Shown piece after piece: positions 52,184 through 62,689 of a stretch of DNA of 64,000 bases. Below the pieces are notes generated by a model. It saw only the letters and a program-made list of their open reading frames with translations, searched no databases and was not told where the DNA came from. A program made the position numbers and the translations under genes. How positions within the stretch are numbered: position 1 is the first letter of the stretch; each line of letters starts with the position of its first letter. Origin of the DNA: Yponomeuta sedellus (lineage: Eukaryota; Arthropoda; Insecta; Lepidoptera; Yponomeutidae); contig OW203737.1 of NCBI GenBank assembly GCA_934045075.1, positions 2,741,965 through 2,805,964 of the forward strand, written 5' to 3'.

Positions 52184-55100
52184 ATGGCGGCGGCAAAATC
52201 TCTGCAGAATATCCTGAGACCTCTGAAGAAGTATGTGAACCTTACGTCCATTGGAATAAGGTACCAGAGCGTCTGGAGTCCGGAGAAGATTGTCAAGTCG
52301 TCTTACAAGCCAATCAATATACCGGACATGACGATTTATGACTACGTTTGGCAAAACTTGGAGAGATGGCCAAAACGAACTTTGTGTGGGTACATACAAG
52401 GGTTGATAACGTACTCTCAATACACGGTTTGCAATAAAGAGTATTCATCTAAGCCTTAGCCTAATCGAATACAGGATACGTTCATATTAATAAATGTTCA
52501 TATTAATATGGTTCCAGAAATCCATACATACATGGGTTGATATAATCTTTTCAGGTTTGCGCAGTGACAGGCAGAGGCTACACGTATGAGCAATCCTTCA
52601 AGTTATCCAAGAATTTTGCTGCAAATCTCCGGCGCAAGTTTGAAATTCGGGACGGAGACACTGTGGCAGTTATCCTACCAAACGTCCCGGACTATCCGGT
52701 GGTCGTTATGGGCATCCTGGAATCCGGTGGAGTGGTCACTACTGTCAATCCCTGTTACACTGCCTGTAATGTCTTCTACCAACAATAATAATAACTTTCA
52801 CACAATCACTTTATCTGTCACAAACTAGAATACCCTGTACTATAGTAAGCAGGCAAGGACGTCACAAGCGTGAAAATACACGCAGACTGAGGCCACTTGT
52901 ATAAATGTAGCGGCCGACTATGGAATCGAACGCATGATTCCGCCTTGGTAGCAAAGCACCTTAAGGGTACAACAATGAGGCAATCAAATTTAATTATTTC
53001 TATAGGCTGCTTGGCTACCAAGATGGAAATCATGCGTTCGATTCTAACTGGGGGCCGCTACTTTTATACAAGTGGGTTCAGTCTGCGGTGTATTTTCACG
53101 CTTGTGACGTCCTTGCTTGCTTCTGATTTAACAATTTCTGCCATCATTCATCACGTATCACTGGTGTTTTTGCTGACAGAACCTCACCCTCTTTGAATAT
53201 AGGTTTTGATTAAAACTGTGTATTACAAGGAAAATTCCCTTCTCAGATATCTGAGGGGTCACTTTCCTGTTAAGAAAAACACAATGGAGGCTAATCTTTA
53301 AAAAGCATTTCGCTAGACATTCAAAAAGGTTAAATTGTTTGATGGTCTTGTTGCCGTTCTTGAAAAAAATCAACATCCAATCAAAAGGCACTTTGTAATA
53401 CTTTATTTCACATTTCAGACGAAGTCCACCGCCAACTGCTAATGAGCAAAACAAAACTTATTGTTACTCTCCCGGAATCAGTGAACGTAATCAAAGAAGC
53501 TCTGAAAATCGCCAAAATAGACGTACCAATAATCGCCATCAAAACCTCAGGAAGATCTTTACCAGCAGGCGTTGTATGCTTCAACGAACTTTCCGAAGAT
53601 AATCTTGTAGACAAATCTTGCTTACAGGAAGACAGAAGGAGCGTTAATGATATTTGTATCTTGCCGTATTCTAGTGGTACGAAGGGACTGCCTAAAGGCG
53701 TCGAGTTGACTAATAAAAACATAGTGGCAAATTGTGAGCAAACAAACGATTACCATATCAAAACGTTTAGGGAGACGACTGGTAAGTTTATCAAGGATTT
53801 ACAAATATTGCTTTGAGATGAAGTTCTAGAAAAATAATATACATTTTATTATGCCATACTCAAATGATAATAACTTCCACACAATAGAATCGCATAGACC
53901 GCCAGTTGTATACAATGGCAAAGACAAAAGTAGCAGTAAAATAAAATACTCGGTATAAAAACAAAATACTCCAAATATTTTAATTTACGTCAGCAACTTT
54001 CCATCGTAAGGTTGCCTGGAAGAAAATGGCTTTTAGCAATAAGGCCGCCAATTGTGCTTTGTACAAAATACAGGTACAAAATATTTACACTTGTAATTAT
54101 TTTGTCTTGTTGTTTTTCTGGTGTAGAATAAAGAATATTCTTATCCTATCTCATCCTTACTTAATGACGTCGAAGATCTTAGATTCAAAATCAATAGATT
54201 TTGCGGAGAAGAAGCTAACAAAGTAACTCCTACATTTAGTATTTTCTAACTTAATTATCCGAGTTTTGAACTGAAACTTAAATTGAACTATTTAACTTAG
54301 ATATTTAATACTTTTCATATTCTTTCATATACGTTAGAATATGGAGTGCAATAAAGAGTTTTAATGTAATCTTATCATTTGAAATTGTGTGAATCCCGTA
54401 AAGAGAAGCAATTTGGGCTACATTGTTTATGTTAGTGACATTTTGTTTTTGCAATGTAACCATTAAGAAAAACGAAATAAAAATTATTTATGATAAAAAA
54501 ATTGCTATAAACTTAACGTTAATTTTAGACTGTGGTGGGGACTTCCTTTTATTTGTATAGACCTGGAATGCCTGCTCTTCCTATATTAATATTAATTAAG
54601 TAACGAGTAGGTCACTACAGCACCGGAGTGGTCCCTTCACCCATCTAGTGTGAGTGAAGATACCACTGGACGCTGTATAAATCATCTCATTAAGTAGATG
54701 CAAAAAAGGCCAATATATATACGAGTAGTTACGAGTTGGTGCCGGCTGTCATATAATGGCAGTCGTTAAGCCATGTCAGAGGTCTTATGGGCGGCTTGAT
54801 AACTTCTGACAGTAAGGCTCACCACTGTCTTACAATCCTCCACCAACCCGGACTTGGCCCCCGTGGTGGAGTATGGCTAACCTTCCTGCGATGCAGGAAG
54901 AGACCCGTGCCCCAGCGGTGGGGACATACAAGGGTTGATAACGAGTGGGAGTAGATACATGATTTTTTTATTTTACAATTGTTTTTAACAGCGAGTTGAT
55001 AACAAGATACATGTAAAAAACTAGAAAACCACATGGAATAAAAACTGATATTAACTTTTGTCTATATTTCCAGCCTCCCATCAAGACTCTGTGATGACCG

Positions 55101-58100
55101 TCCTGCCGTTCTTTCATATTTTTGCGTTGTCAGTAATAATGTTCCACAAGATGTCGCACGGTATCCAACTTGTGACTGTTGGGAAGTTTCAGCCAGAGCC
55201 CTTCTTTCAGGCTATTGAGAAGCACAAAACAAACACCATTTTCGTAGCACCCCCTTTAGGTATGCACATGACACATCAGGTTCGATATCAACCCTTGTAT
55301 GTCCCCACTGCTAGGGCACAGGTCTCTTCCTGCATCCTGCTTGCACCACGGGGGCCAAGTCCGGACACATCACGGTCGTTATAGTTTCATTACCCTGCAT
55401 GTGAATAGAGGTGGAGAAAGTATTGCTCATCATCTTTAAAGTCAGTGCATATCAAGTACCTAACTATTGTAAGCTCCAGCGGAATTTGAAGCGCCTCTAT
55501 TGGCAATGTTTTAACGCTCTGTGCTAAGCTGTGGACGGACAAACGTCCGTCCATCCATCGCATAGAGACGATAAGTACTAGAGAGCTGTTTATTGGTAGT
55601 TTTTAATTTATTTAATTACGCTTACAAAACGGTCTAGTACATATAAAACCTCAAAGAAAGTTTTTACAGTACCTCTCCCCTACAACAAATTGCATTGCAT
55701 TTGTTTTACTCGCTTACACATAGTGTGGGATTGGCCGTTTAAAAATTCTTATATTTGATTTGTGTTTTTTTTTTGTTTTTAGGTTTCGTTTTTTCAAAAG
55801 GTTTTTTGTATTTTGTTTTTCCTTTGTGTGGAATTAAACCTTTTTTATCTAGTATATCTTATAATATGGTGAGTGTACGAAGCAATTCTTTTCATTCATT
55901 CGACTTAGAGTTTCATTTGCGAAATGTTAAGCTTTGAAGCGCAATTTTTCATTAGAGTAGGTATTGTAGACACGTGAAAAAAAATCAGCGTAGCAGCAGA
56001 ATACAACTCAAAAGGAAAACTAGCATGGCTAAGTAGGCTTTACTAGTTATCGTATAGCTTTTTTCTATGCTCTAAATTAATAAATAAATATTTTTTAGTT
56101 GATGGATGGCAGTGGCCTAGTGCCATTATTTCAGTTTAGTACCTACTATAATATTATTATATTTACAGTTCTCCTGATGGCATCTCATCCTTTAGCTACA
56201 CCAAAGTCTTTGGAGTGCTTGGAGTGTGTAATCAATGGCGCTGCACCGTTAGCATCTTCTGATGTTGATAGGCTGTTTGAAAGAGCTCAGGTAGGTTAGT
56301 AAGCCTCGCCAGGATTGTGTATTGTACGTTCTACAAAATGAGAGGCAAAATATTTATTTTATTTTCTCCGGTTAAAACCGATGGATTAAACAAAATTTTT
56401 ATAATAAAATACACAATACAAATTTACTTAGAATTACCATACGTTTGAAAATATTCAATATCAAACAAAATTGATGTGACCATACTTAAAAGAAGACTAC
56501 GCTTTTAAAATTCAATGACTAACATTATCTATGTATAGTTGTTTCATTTGTACTACAGTGCGATAAACTTAACTGACCCGGTGACAACCTCACTTTTCTT
56601 ATAGTAAACGTGACGTTTCCATACAAAAATTGACACCGCCTGCGAGTCAGATAACTTTGTAGCACTACACCTTCATTCGTAGAAATAAAAAAAAACATAT
56701 ATAGTCAAATGTTTTGGCTAATAGTTTTAATAACACCATGAACCTGGTGGCCTGTCTTGGCGACTCTTAATTTTTTGGTAGCCTTAAGTATAAATACAAC
56801 CAAAATTAATGAATCAATCAATGAATGCTATTTGTTTCAGTGTCAAAACAATCGGGTATTCTCTGTCATAGTTATTTAACGAGTCTAAACGCAGCTAGAT
56901 TTTAGGTAAATTTGATTACTTAACTTTTTCCCGATGTTTCAATGCGTGTGTGGGAATCAAGCACATAAGGCTTTCTCTAAGAGGAGGCCAACATCTTATT
57001 CTTTATCTGGTATAGGTAACAGCTTTACATTCGCTATTGTACCGTGGAGTCATGACCCGGTAAATGTCGGACTACGCAAAAGTTATTCTCATCAGCAATC
57101 CATTATATCCCCACCGAGGGGCACAGGTCTCTTTCCTGAGGAAGGTATATGCCATACTCCACCACGGAGGCCAAGTCCGGATTGGTGGAGGCTTGCAGGT
57201 CAGAAGTTTTTAAGCCTCGACTTGACTTAACGACTGCCATCTATAGACGGCAGCTGGCACCAACTGCTTAGCGTGCCTTTTGAGGCACGGAAGCTTTTGG
57301 AAAAATGACACTAGCGTCAGTCATAGACAGTCACCTATCCATGCACTGAACCGCTATATATTGCTTAACCTTCGTGATCGTTCTAAGATAACTCAGGCAG
57401 CGGGAACTACGAGCGATTCGACAGCCGGGATTACAAAATTTACTGACATTGTACTAATTAGTTTCATATAGGCTCTTTAACATTTTACATAACAATTTCC
57501 AGAGAAAGTTCGACTTTCGTCAAGGCTACGGCCTCACAGAGACATCTAAGGTGACGATGATGCCCAAGGGTCTGGAGAACTACGCTTGCGTCGGTCACCC
57601 GTTGCCCAGTACTGAGCTGAAGATTGTAGACGAGAACTTTAATAGTCTAGGCAGCAATCAGGTAAAAGCATATGTACATTTAGTGCCATAGATTGTGTAG
57701 AATCGAAGGAACTCTGGAACACCCCTGTTTAATCCATTTACACCTCTTGAGGCATTGCTAATTGCGAAAACTAAGAAACAATGCAGATGATTATGTTGCC
57801 AAGCTATCGAATCCTTTGTAAATCATGTGGAAGGATTATTTTTAGTACATTTAGAATGTTAACAAATAACTGCTCATTGCCTACCATACAAATAGTTTTC
57901 ATGATAGCATTGAAATGAAATGAAATTAGTCTTTTCAAAGTCATTAATTAACAGAGTTTACATAATTATTATAAAACATGTAACTTATGCATTGTTCCGG
58001 CTTTTATTCCAGACATCATTGTCATCTAAATAATCCTTTATGTTATAGTAGCCCTTTTGGCACAAAGTTTACTTAACACATTAATATTTAAATGATAAAT

Positions 58101-59584
58101 TTATGATTTATACAGCACACAACATTTAGTCGTAAATTCTAGACGCATGTTTTTAGATCGAGTAGTTCTTTCTTCTCTTAACTAGGGAACAACAAGAGTC
58201 TTTCTTGAGTTTGGTCTTCTACAACTTCCTTCTTTCACATTGACTCACTTCACAAAACAAAACATTTAGTCGTAAATTCTAGACGCATGTTTTTAGATCG
58301 AGTAGTTCTTTCCTCTCTTAACTAGGGAACAACAAGAGTCTTTCTTTGGTCTTCTACAACTTTTTTCTTTCACATTGACTCACTTCACAGAACAGAACAT
58401 TTAGTCGTAAATTCTAGATGCATGTTTTTAGATCGAGTAGTTCTTTCCACTCTTAACTAGGGAACAGCAAGAGTCTTTCTTGAGTTTGGTCTTCTACAAC
58501 TTTCTTCTTTCACATTGACTCACTTCACTCTCTCACTTTTCAGAGGGGTGAACTTCTGATTAGAGGCCCTCAGGTGATGAGGGGCTACAGAGGCAACCTC
58601 AAGGCCAACATTGGGAGCTTCACAGCTGACGGTTGGTTCAGGACCGGGGACCTAGCCATCATTGATGATGATGGTATAGTTACCATTGTCGACAGACTTA
58701 AGGAACTAATCAAGGTATAAACTGAGGTATAACAGATAAACAGAGAATGTGAGATGGATTAGGATATTGTGTATTGATAAGTTACTTTTACGTAACACAA
58801 TCACTTGCCATGGTCCCAAACTAAAGAACTATACCCTCTGCTATGGTATCCAGACACATAAATAGTGACAGAGAGCTAGTGACTAATAGATTGAAAGACT
58901 CCAGCACCGTGAGTACTAAATTACCAACGTTCGTAGGTACTATGTATAACGATAGATAAGATAAGGGAGTATTCTATATACATTAGATAGACAGAAAGAA
59001 GTGGGTTCTCTTCTTAAATGTCACTTAAACATCTATATACTCGTAGATTGACTTTTGTATGAAGACAATATCAGAAAGTGGGGAAAGTCAGTCTTAATTA
59101 TGTGTTTGTTTTACAAATGGCACGAGGCACCATAAATATTTCAGAAATTACTTTTTTAAACTACTAACTACAAACAGTACATTGACCAGTGACAGACGCA
59201 TAATTGGGATTTATTGTGCCATTTCCCAAGGAGTCTAGCAACAAGGAGACTGGTACTTGAACACTTATCATAAACAACATTCTTACATTCTAGGTGAAAG
59301 GGTACCAAGTGGCGCCAGCAGAGTTGGAAGCTATCCTCCGTGAACTCCTGGCAGTCTCCGACGCAGCTGTGATCGGCGTACCCCATCCAACCAAAGGGGA
59401 AGCCCCGAAAGCATTTGTGGTACCGAAAACAGGAGTAAACGTTGATGAACAAGGCTTGAAAGATTTTGTCACAGCGAGAGTAGCTCCATACAAGCGAATA
59501 TACGATATAAAGTTCATTGAAAGCGTGCCTAAAAGTGCCACTGGTAAAATTTTAAGGAGGGTTTTGAAAAAACAATATTGTTAG
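52184..59584 (+). CDS. Gene C: acyl-CoA synthetase paralogue, possibly impaired
   Basis: Exons by comparison with gene B: 52184-52387, 52555-52765, 53419-53781, 55074-55259, 56169-56290, 57503-57661, 58544-58714 and 59294-59584; 568 residues if joined so, with no internal stop. The N-terminus [20 protein letters not shown] is presequence-like. Four oddities. (1) After exon 1 the expected GT donor is GG, and the intron starts with a 5S-SINE tail. (2) The P-loop reads [10 protein letters not shown], with Lys227 where Thr is near-invariant. (3) Exon 6 is one codon shorter after QGYGLTETS. (4) PFFHIYAL is PFFHIFAL. The remaining motifs are kept: [41 protein letters not shown] (Lys557). It could be a recent pseudogene, or a gene with changed activity spliced through a cryptic site. 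Confidence 0.8.
52388..52413 (+). mobile_element. 5S-derived SINE tail abutting gene C exon 1
   Basis: GGGTACATACAAGGGTTGAT matches the 3' end of the SINE family (GGGGACATACAAGGGTTGAT) and begins exactly where the exon should end. The rest of intron 1 is only about 140 bp, against 3 kb in gene B. Confidence 0.65.
52835..53128. mobile_element. Foldback made of two inverted tRNA-like SINEs
   Basis: Arms of about 120 bp mirror each other: AAGCAGGCAAGGACGTCAC on the left against GTGACGTCCTTGCTTGCTT on the right, with an ATGGAATCGAACGCATGATT-type tRNA-like segment on each. A related tail is at 8655-8740. Confidence 0.65.
54000..54150 (+). repeat. LINE-type 3' end repeat
   Basis: Plus copy of 42815-42960: AAGGTTGCCTGGAAGAAAAT to AATAAAGAATATTCTTATCC. 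It lies in intron 3 of gene C. Confidence 0.5.
54160..54733. other. Intron 3 of gene C, no further element recognised
   Basis: AT-rich. A stretch near 54610-54690 (GTGGTCCCTTCACCC…CACTGGACGCTGTATAAAT) recurs near 34540-34590. Confidence 0.35.
54734..54945 (+). mobile_element. 5S-derived SINE, 3' half
   Basis: Body and tail without the 5S head (GTTGGTGCCGGCTGTCATA to ACAAGGGTTGATAACGA). Confidence 0.75.
55283..55370 (-). mobile_element. 5S-derived SINE fragment after gene C exon 4
   Basis: CGATATCAACCCTTGTATG to CACGGGGGCCAAGTCCGG with an internal deletion. It begins about 23 bp after the exon 4 donor. Confidence 0.7.
55390..56168. other. Intron 4 of gene C, no element recognised
   Basis: AT-rich with a T-rich run near 55760-55850. 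It ends in the acceptor ATTTACAG. Confidence 0.4.
57100..57360 (-). mobile_element. 5S-derived SINE, diverged variant
   Basis: Body is recognisable (CCATACTCCACCACGGAGG, TTAACGACTGCCATCTATAG, GGAAAAATGACACTAGCG) but more diverged than the other copies. Confidence 0.6.
58121..58525 (+). repeat. Three tandem ~135-140-bp units in intron 6 of gene C
   Basis: Units start at 58121, 58261 and 58396 with AACATTTAGTCGTAAATTCT and end TTTCACATTGACTCACTTCA. The array stops just before the acceptor of exon 7 (58543). Each unit carries a pyrimidine-rich end and a TTGACTCAC that could act as branch sites. Confidence 0.85.
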
Positions 59585-59743
59585 AAACTTATGATGAACA
59601 AGTCGTTGGTATTTAATGTGCGATTTTTCGGTTTTAGGTTATTTTGCACCAATAGCCTAACTTATAATGTCAGTCGATCTTTCTATCTAACTAATCTCTC
59701 ATGTAGCCAGTTGTTTTGTACCACAAATCTGGCACAGAATCTC

Positions 59744-59749
59744 AATAAA
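59744..59749 (+). promoter_or_regulatory. Polyadenylation signal of gene C
   Basis: AATAAA about 160 bp after the stop codon, in CTCAATAAATACTG. No comparable AATAAA was found as close behind genes A or B. Confidence 0.55.
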
Positions 59750-59779
59750 TACTGAAAGATCTTATTACATACATACACA

Positions 59780-60105
59780 CATTCTTTTGCCATCTCTGTG
59801 TATCAGTCTGTTACCGTTTTGCTCCACTTTTCGTGGGTGCTGCGCATCATGTTTCCAGTCCATCTCCATTTTAGTTGGTCGTTTTGAATAGCACGTCCGA
59901 AACTCCTATTTTGGCTTGAACATATCTGTTAAGTTTTCTATTCTTCCTTGCAAAGCCTATAATGTTTATTTGCATAGCCTTTTGGCAATGTACTAGCATA
60001 TCTTTGTGATGTTTTGACAGTGACTAAGTTTTACAGCCATACATGATGCGGGGAAGAATGCAGGAATTGAACGCTTCACTAATTTCGTTTCTAAGATGGA
60101 TGGAT
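59780..60105 (-). mobile_element. Decayed RTE-type LINE fragment
   Basis: On the minus strand: ILPRIMYGCKT, LSKHHKDMLVHCQKAMQINI and KTTN…NGDGLET, interrupted by stops. It matches the region of LINE proteins just before the C-terminal tail seen at 5020 and 35480. Confidence 0.6.
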
Positions 60106-60599
60106 TTTATAACTTATTTAGTGAACAGTAACGTTATCATCCATTCGCTATTCGTCTTCGAATGTTGATCAACTTACAAATTAACAAGAAGGAAGGAAAT
60201 TCCTCGGTTACGCAATATACATTGAATTGCCAAACTAAACTATGAATTGTATTTTTTTGAACCAGGCTTCTGGTATTTACGAGTATGTTCAAGTAACTAC
60301 TCGTATAGTAATACTACATAATGACATCTTAGATAATGTCAAATAGTAGATAATGATATTATTTACAATTTTAGTAAGTTTTATTATCAGTTATTATCGT
60401 TTCAGTTACGTCTGAAGATAAAAATTACAAAACAAATGATAAATGCTGTTTGTTTATTTTTTTCCTTTCTATCTAGGTAAGGAGATGATTTATATAGCGT
60501 TTAGTGGCACTAAAAAGTGAAAATTACTTTGCTAAATTAAGAAGAATCATGGTTGTAATATTTTTCTGGTTGTGCAATAAAGTGTTCTCTATCTCTATC

Positions 60600-60732
60600 T
60601 ATCTAAATTCCGCCAAAAATCCCACAAGCACCATGCGGTTAGTTAATGCGGGCGGTGCATTAACTAACCGCATGGTCCTTCCCACTTTTTCAAGCAGAAG
60701 CAAAACACGAACACACTACCATCACTTCACAA
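60600..60732 (-). repeat. Repeat segment with a perfect 20-bp-arm hairpin
   Basis: The segment matches 600-680 in inverse (GCCAAAAATCCCACAAGC, CTTTTTCAAGCAGAAGCAA). It contains 60630-60649 and 60657-60676 as exact reverse complements (ACCATGCGGTTAGTTAATGC) around a 7-base loop. Confidence 0.65.
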
Positions 60733-61156
60733 GTGCAAGTCTTGCACTTGTGAGCCTGAGGATTCCTCGTGCTAGAGGCGAAACGGGTCGCGTATTTTCT
60801 CACACAAGTATTGGTGTAGGTGGTGTGCATGTGTTGATGTGCAAGTCTTGCACTTGTGAGCCTGAGGATGCCTCGTGCTAGAGGCGAAACGGGTCGCGTA
60901 TTTTCTCACACAATTATTGGTGTAGGTGGTGTGCATGTGTTGATGTGCAAGTCTTGCACTTGTGAGCCTGAGGATGCCTCGTGCTAGAGGCGAAACGCGT
61001 TGCGTATTTTCTCACACAAGTGTCGGTGTAGGTAGTGTGCATGTGTTGATGTGCAAGTCTTGCACTTGTGAGCCTGAGGATGCCTCATGTTAGAGGCGAA
61101 ACGCGTCGCGTATTTTCTCACACAAGTATTGGTGTAGGTGGTGTGCATGTGTTGAA
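60733..61156 (+). repeat. 106-bp tandem repeat, four units
   Basis: Units start at 60733, 60839, 60945 and 61051 with the palindrome GTGCAAGTCTTGCAC, followed by TGAGCCTGAGGATGCCTCGT and GAAACGCGTCGCGTATTTTC. A single related unit lies at 505-580. Confidence 0.9.
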
Positions 61157-61564
61157 TTGGCAATAAAAATTGAAGCTCAATTAAATGTTACAATGGATTC
61201 CTTTACTTATCAAAGCGATATGACATTGTACTAATTATAATGTTTACATAACGAAATTGTAAACAAATAATTGAACTGTTATAACTGAACTACATGCGTA
61301 TGTGCACGTTTTATACAGTGTTAAAACACTTTTATACGTTTAAACGTGTTCTTTTTTCTGGTTTGTACGCCACCCTGTATGAAATGTTGTTTTTATTTCT
61401 GACCGAGTCATTCACTGATTGTACATGAACGTTGGATAGCATTGTTGCCTGCTCAAAAGCACCTCGAGCAATATGATATAGTATATTATCAACTCTCATA
61501 CTGTATGGCTGTATTTTAAATTATACTTTTTTATTGAAGATATTAGTTTTTTTTTGTTGTGCAC

Positions 61565-61805
61565 AGGCCTTCTCTCAGAGAGAGAGTATGGGCTTAATTA
61601 CCACGCGTGCCCACCGAGGGTTGGCAATTTCAAGAGCTGAGGTATTTGAACACCTCAGACATTCAGGTTTCCTCACGATGTTTTCCTTTACTTTTAGAGA
61701 TTGCTACTATAATTTCACAGATGTATATTACTTAAAAAAAACAAGTATATGCCCGCTCTGGGAATCGAACCTGGGTCTCTCGCTTCCGACTCTACCCACT
61801 GCCGT
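61565..61805 (-). mobile_element. SINE-B copy
   Basis: AGGCCTTCTCTCAGAGAGAG landmark, 'taattaccacgcgtgcccac', and an inverse tRNA-like head near 61755-61800 (GGGAATCGAACCTGGG). Confidence 0.65.
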
Positions 61806-61879
61806 GAATATATTTAAAATATTAATATTAGTTACATTTATTAAATTAACAGAATTATTAGTAACAATACCACTCTACA

Positions 61880-62020
61880 GCGGTGGAGGAAACACGTCGA
61901 GTGGAAACCGGATTGCAGAAGTATTTACATATCTCAGCGCTTGTAGCTGCCAATCCGCGGTGGGCAAGAGTGGTGATTAAGCCCTGTCTCTCTCTGAGAG
62001 AAGGCCTGTGCCCTGCAAAG
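61880..62020 (+). mobile_element. SINE-B fragment, opposite strand
   Basis: Ends GAGAGAAGGCCTGTGCCCTG, the inverse of the landmark in 61565. The two copies face each other about 75 bp apart. Confidence 0.6.
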
Positions 62021-62159
62021 TATATAGGCTGCTTGTGTTATTTCTTAAACTTTTTGTACCTGAGTGAGATCGCGAGTGATATCGAGTGTAAACAAGTTGG
62101 AATACCGGTTGTGTCACTTGGCTGAATGTTGTTCGTATAATACTCTGATAAGTACAGTC

Positions 62160-62380
62160 TGTTAGTTTCAAGAATATACCTCGGCTATTATCGGATAGAA
62201 TCGGATATATTCGTGTTATATAAATATCGTAACTAATATTACACACAACTTTACATAACTTTTCGAAATAGTGAAGAAAAGTTTTATACAGAGCAGGAAG
62301 TATTACACCCGTATTTTTCGGCGAAAATCGAAGCCTACTCTAGAGCCCGAGCTATATTCTAAAAGTTAACAGACTAATCA
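62160..62380 (+). repeat. Dispersed repeat at the promoter side of gene D
   Basis: Matches the split repeat at 2340-3010. It contains a TATATAAATA stretch at about 62217-62226, 230 bp upstream of the gene D ATG, which could serve as a TATA element; that is inference. Confidence 0.5.
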
Positions 62381-62456
62381 ATCACTAAGGCTTTAACTCC
62401 CGGCGACTGACAAGTGTTATTTACTTGTCAACGACTAGTGAAAAGTTAACTACAAA

Positions 62457-62648
62457 ATGTTGCTAAGGTTACGCTTGAGAGTTGTTGCATCCGACAAAAA
62501 GTGGTCTAGTGTTTTTGAAAGACGAAATCATATTTGGACCGCTGATAGAATAGTGAATTCACCGTATAAGGATATCGAACTACCAAATGTGACTTTGGTA
62601 AACTACGTTTGGAGGAACTTGGACCGGTGGTCTTCAAAAACTGCTACG
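62457..62648 (+). CDS. Gene D: first coding exon of a fourth acyl-CoA synthetase
   Basis: ATG at 62457 in context ACAAAATGT; 64 codons ending with the donor GCTACG|GTAAGT in phase 0, as in exon 1 of genes B and C. The later part IVNSPYKDIELPNVTLVNYV then WRNLDRW lines up with [20 protein letters not shown] then WENLERW of gene B. The N-terminus MLLRLRLRVVASDKKW is arginine- and leucine-rich, like a mitochondrial presequence. The remaining exons lie right of the window. Confidence 0.8.
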
Positions 62649-62689
62649 GTAAGTAAAATAGTATAAATAGACCTGACACCACATTTAGC

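Noticed and set aside
39251..59584. Naming B or C a bioluminescent luciferase
   Set aside because: Luciferases are a small branch of this family; overall motifs fit any 4CL-like acyl-CoA synthetase and nothing points to luciferin use.
60504..60881. 125-codon open frame
   Set aside because: It spans a hairpin repeat and the 106-bp tandem array; composition is repeat-driven.
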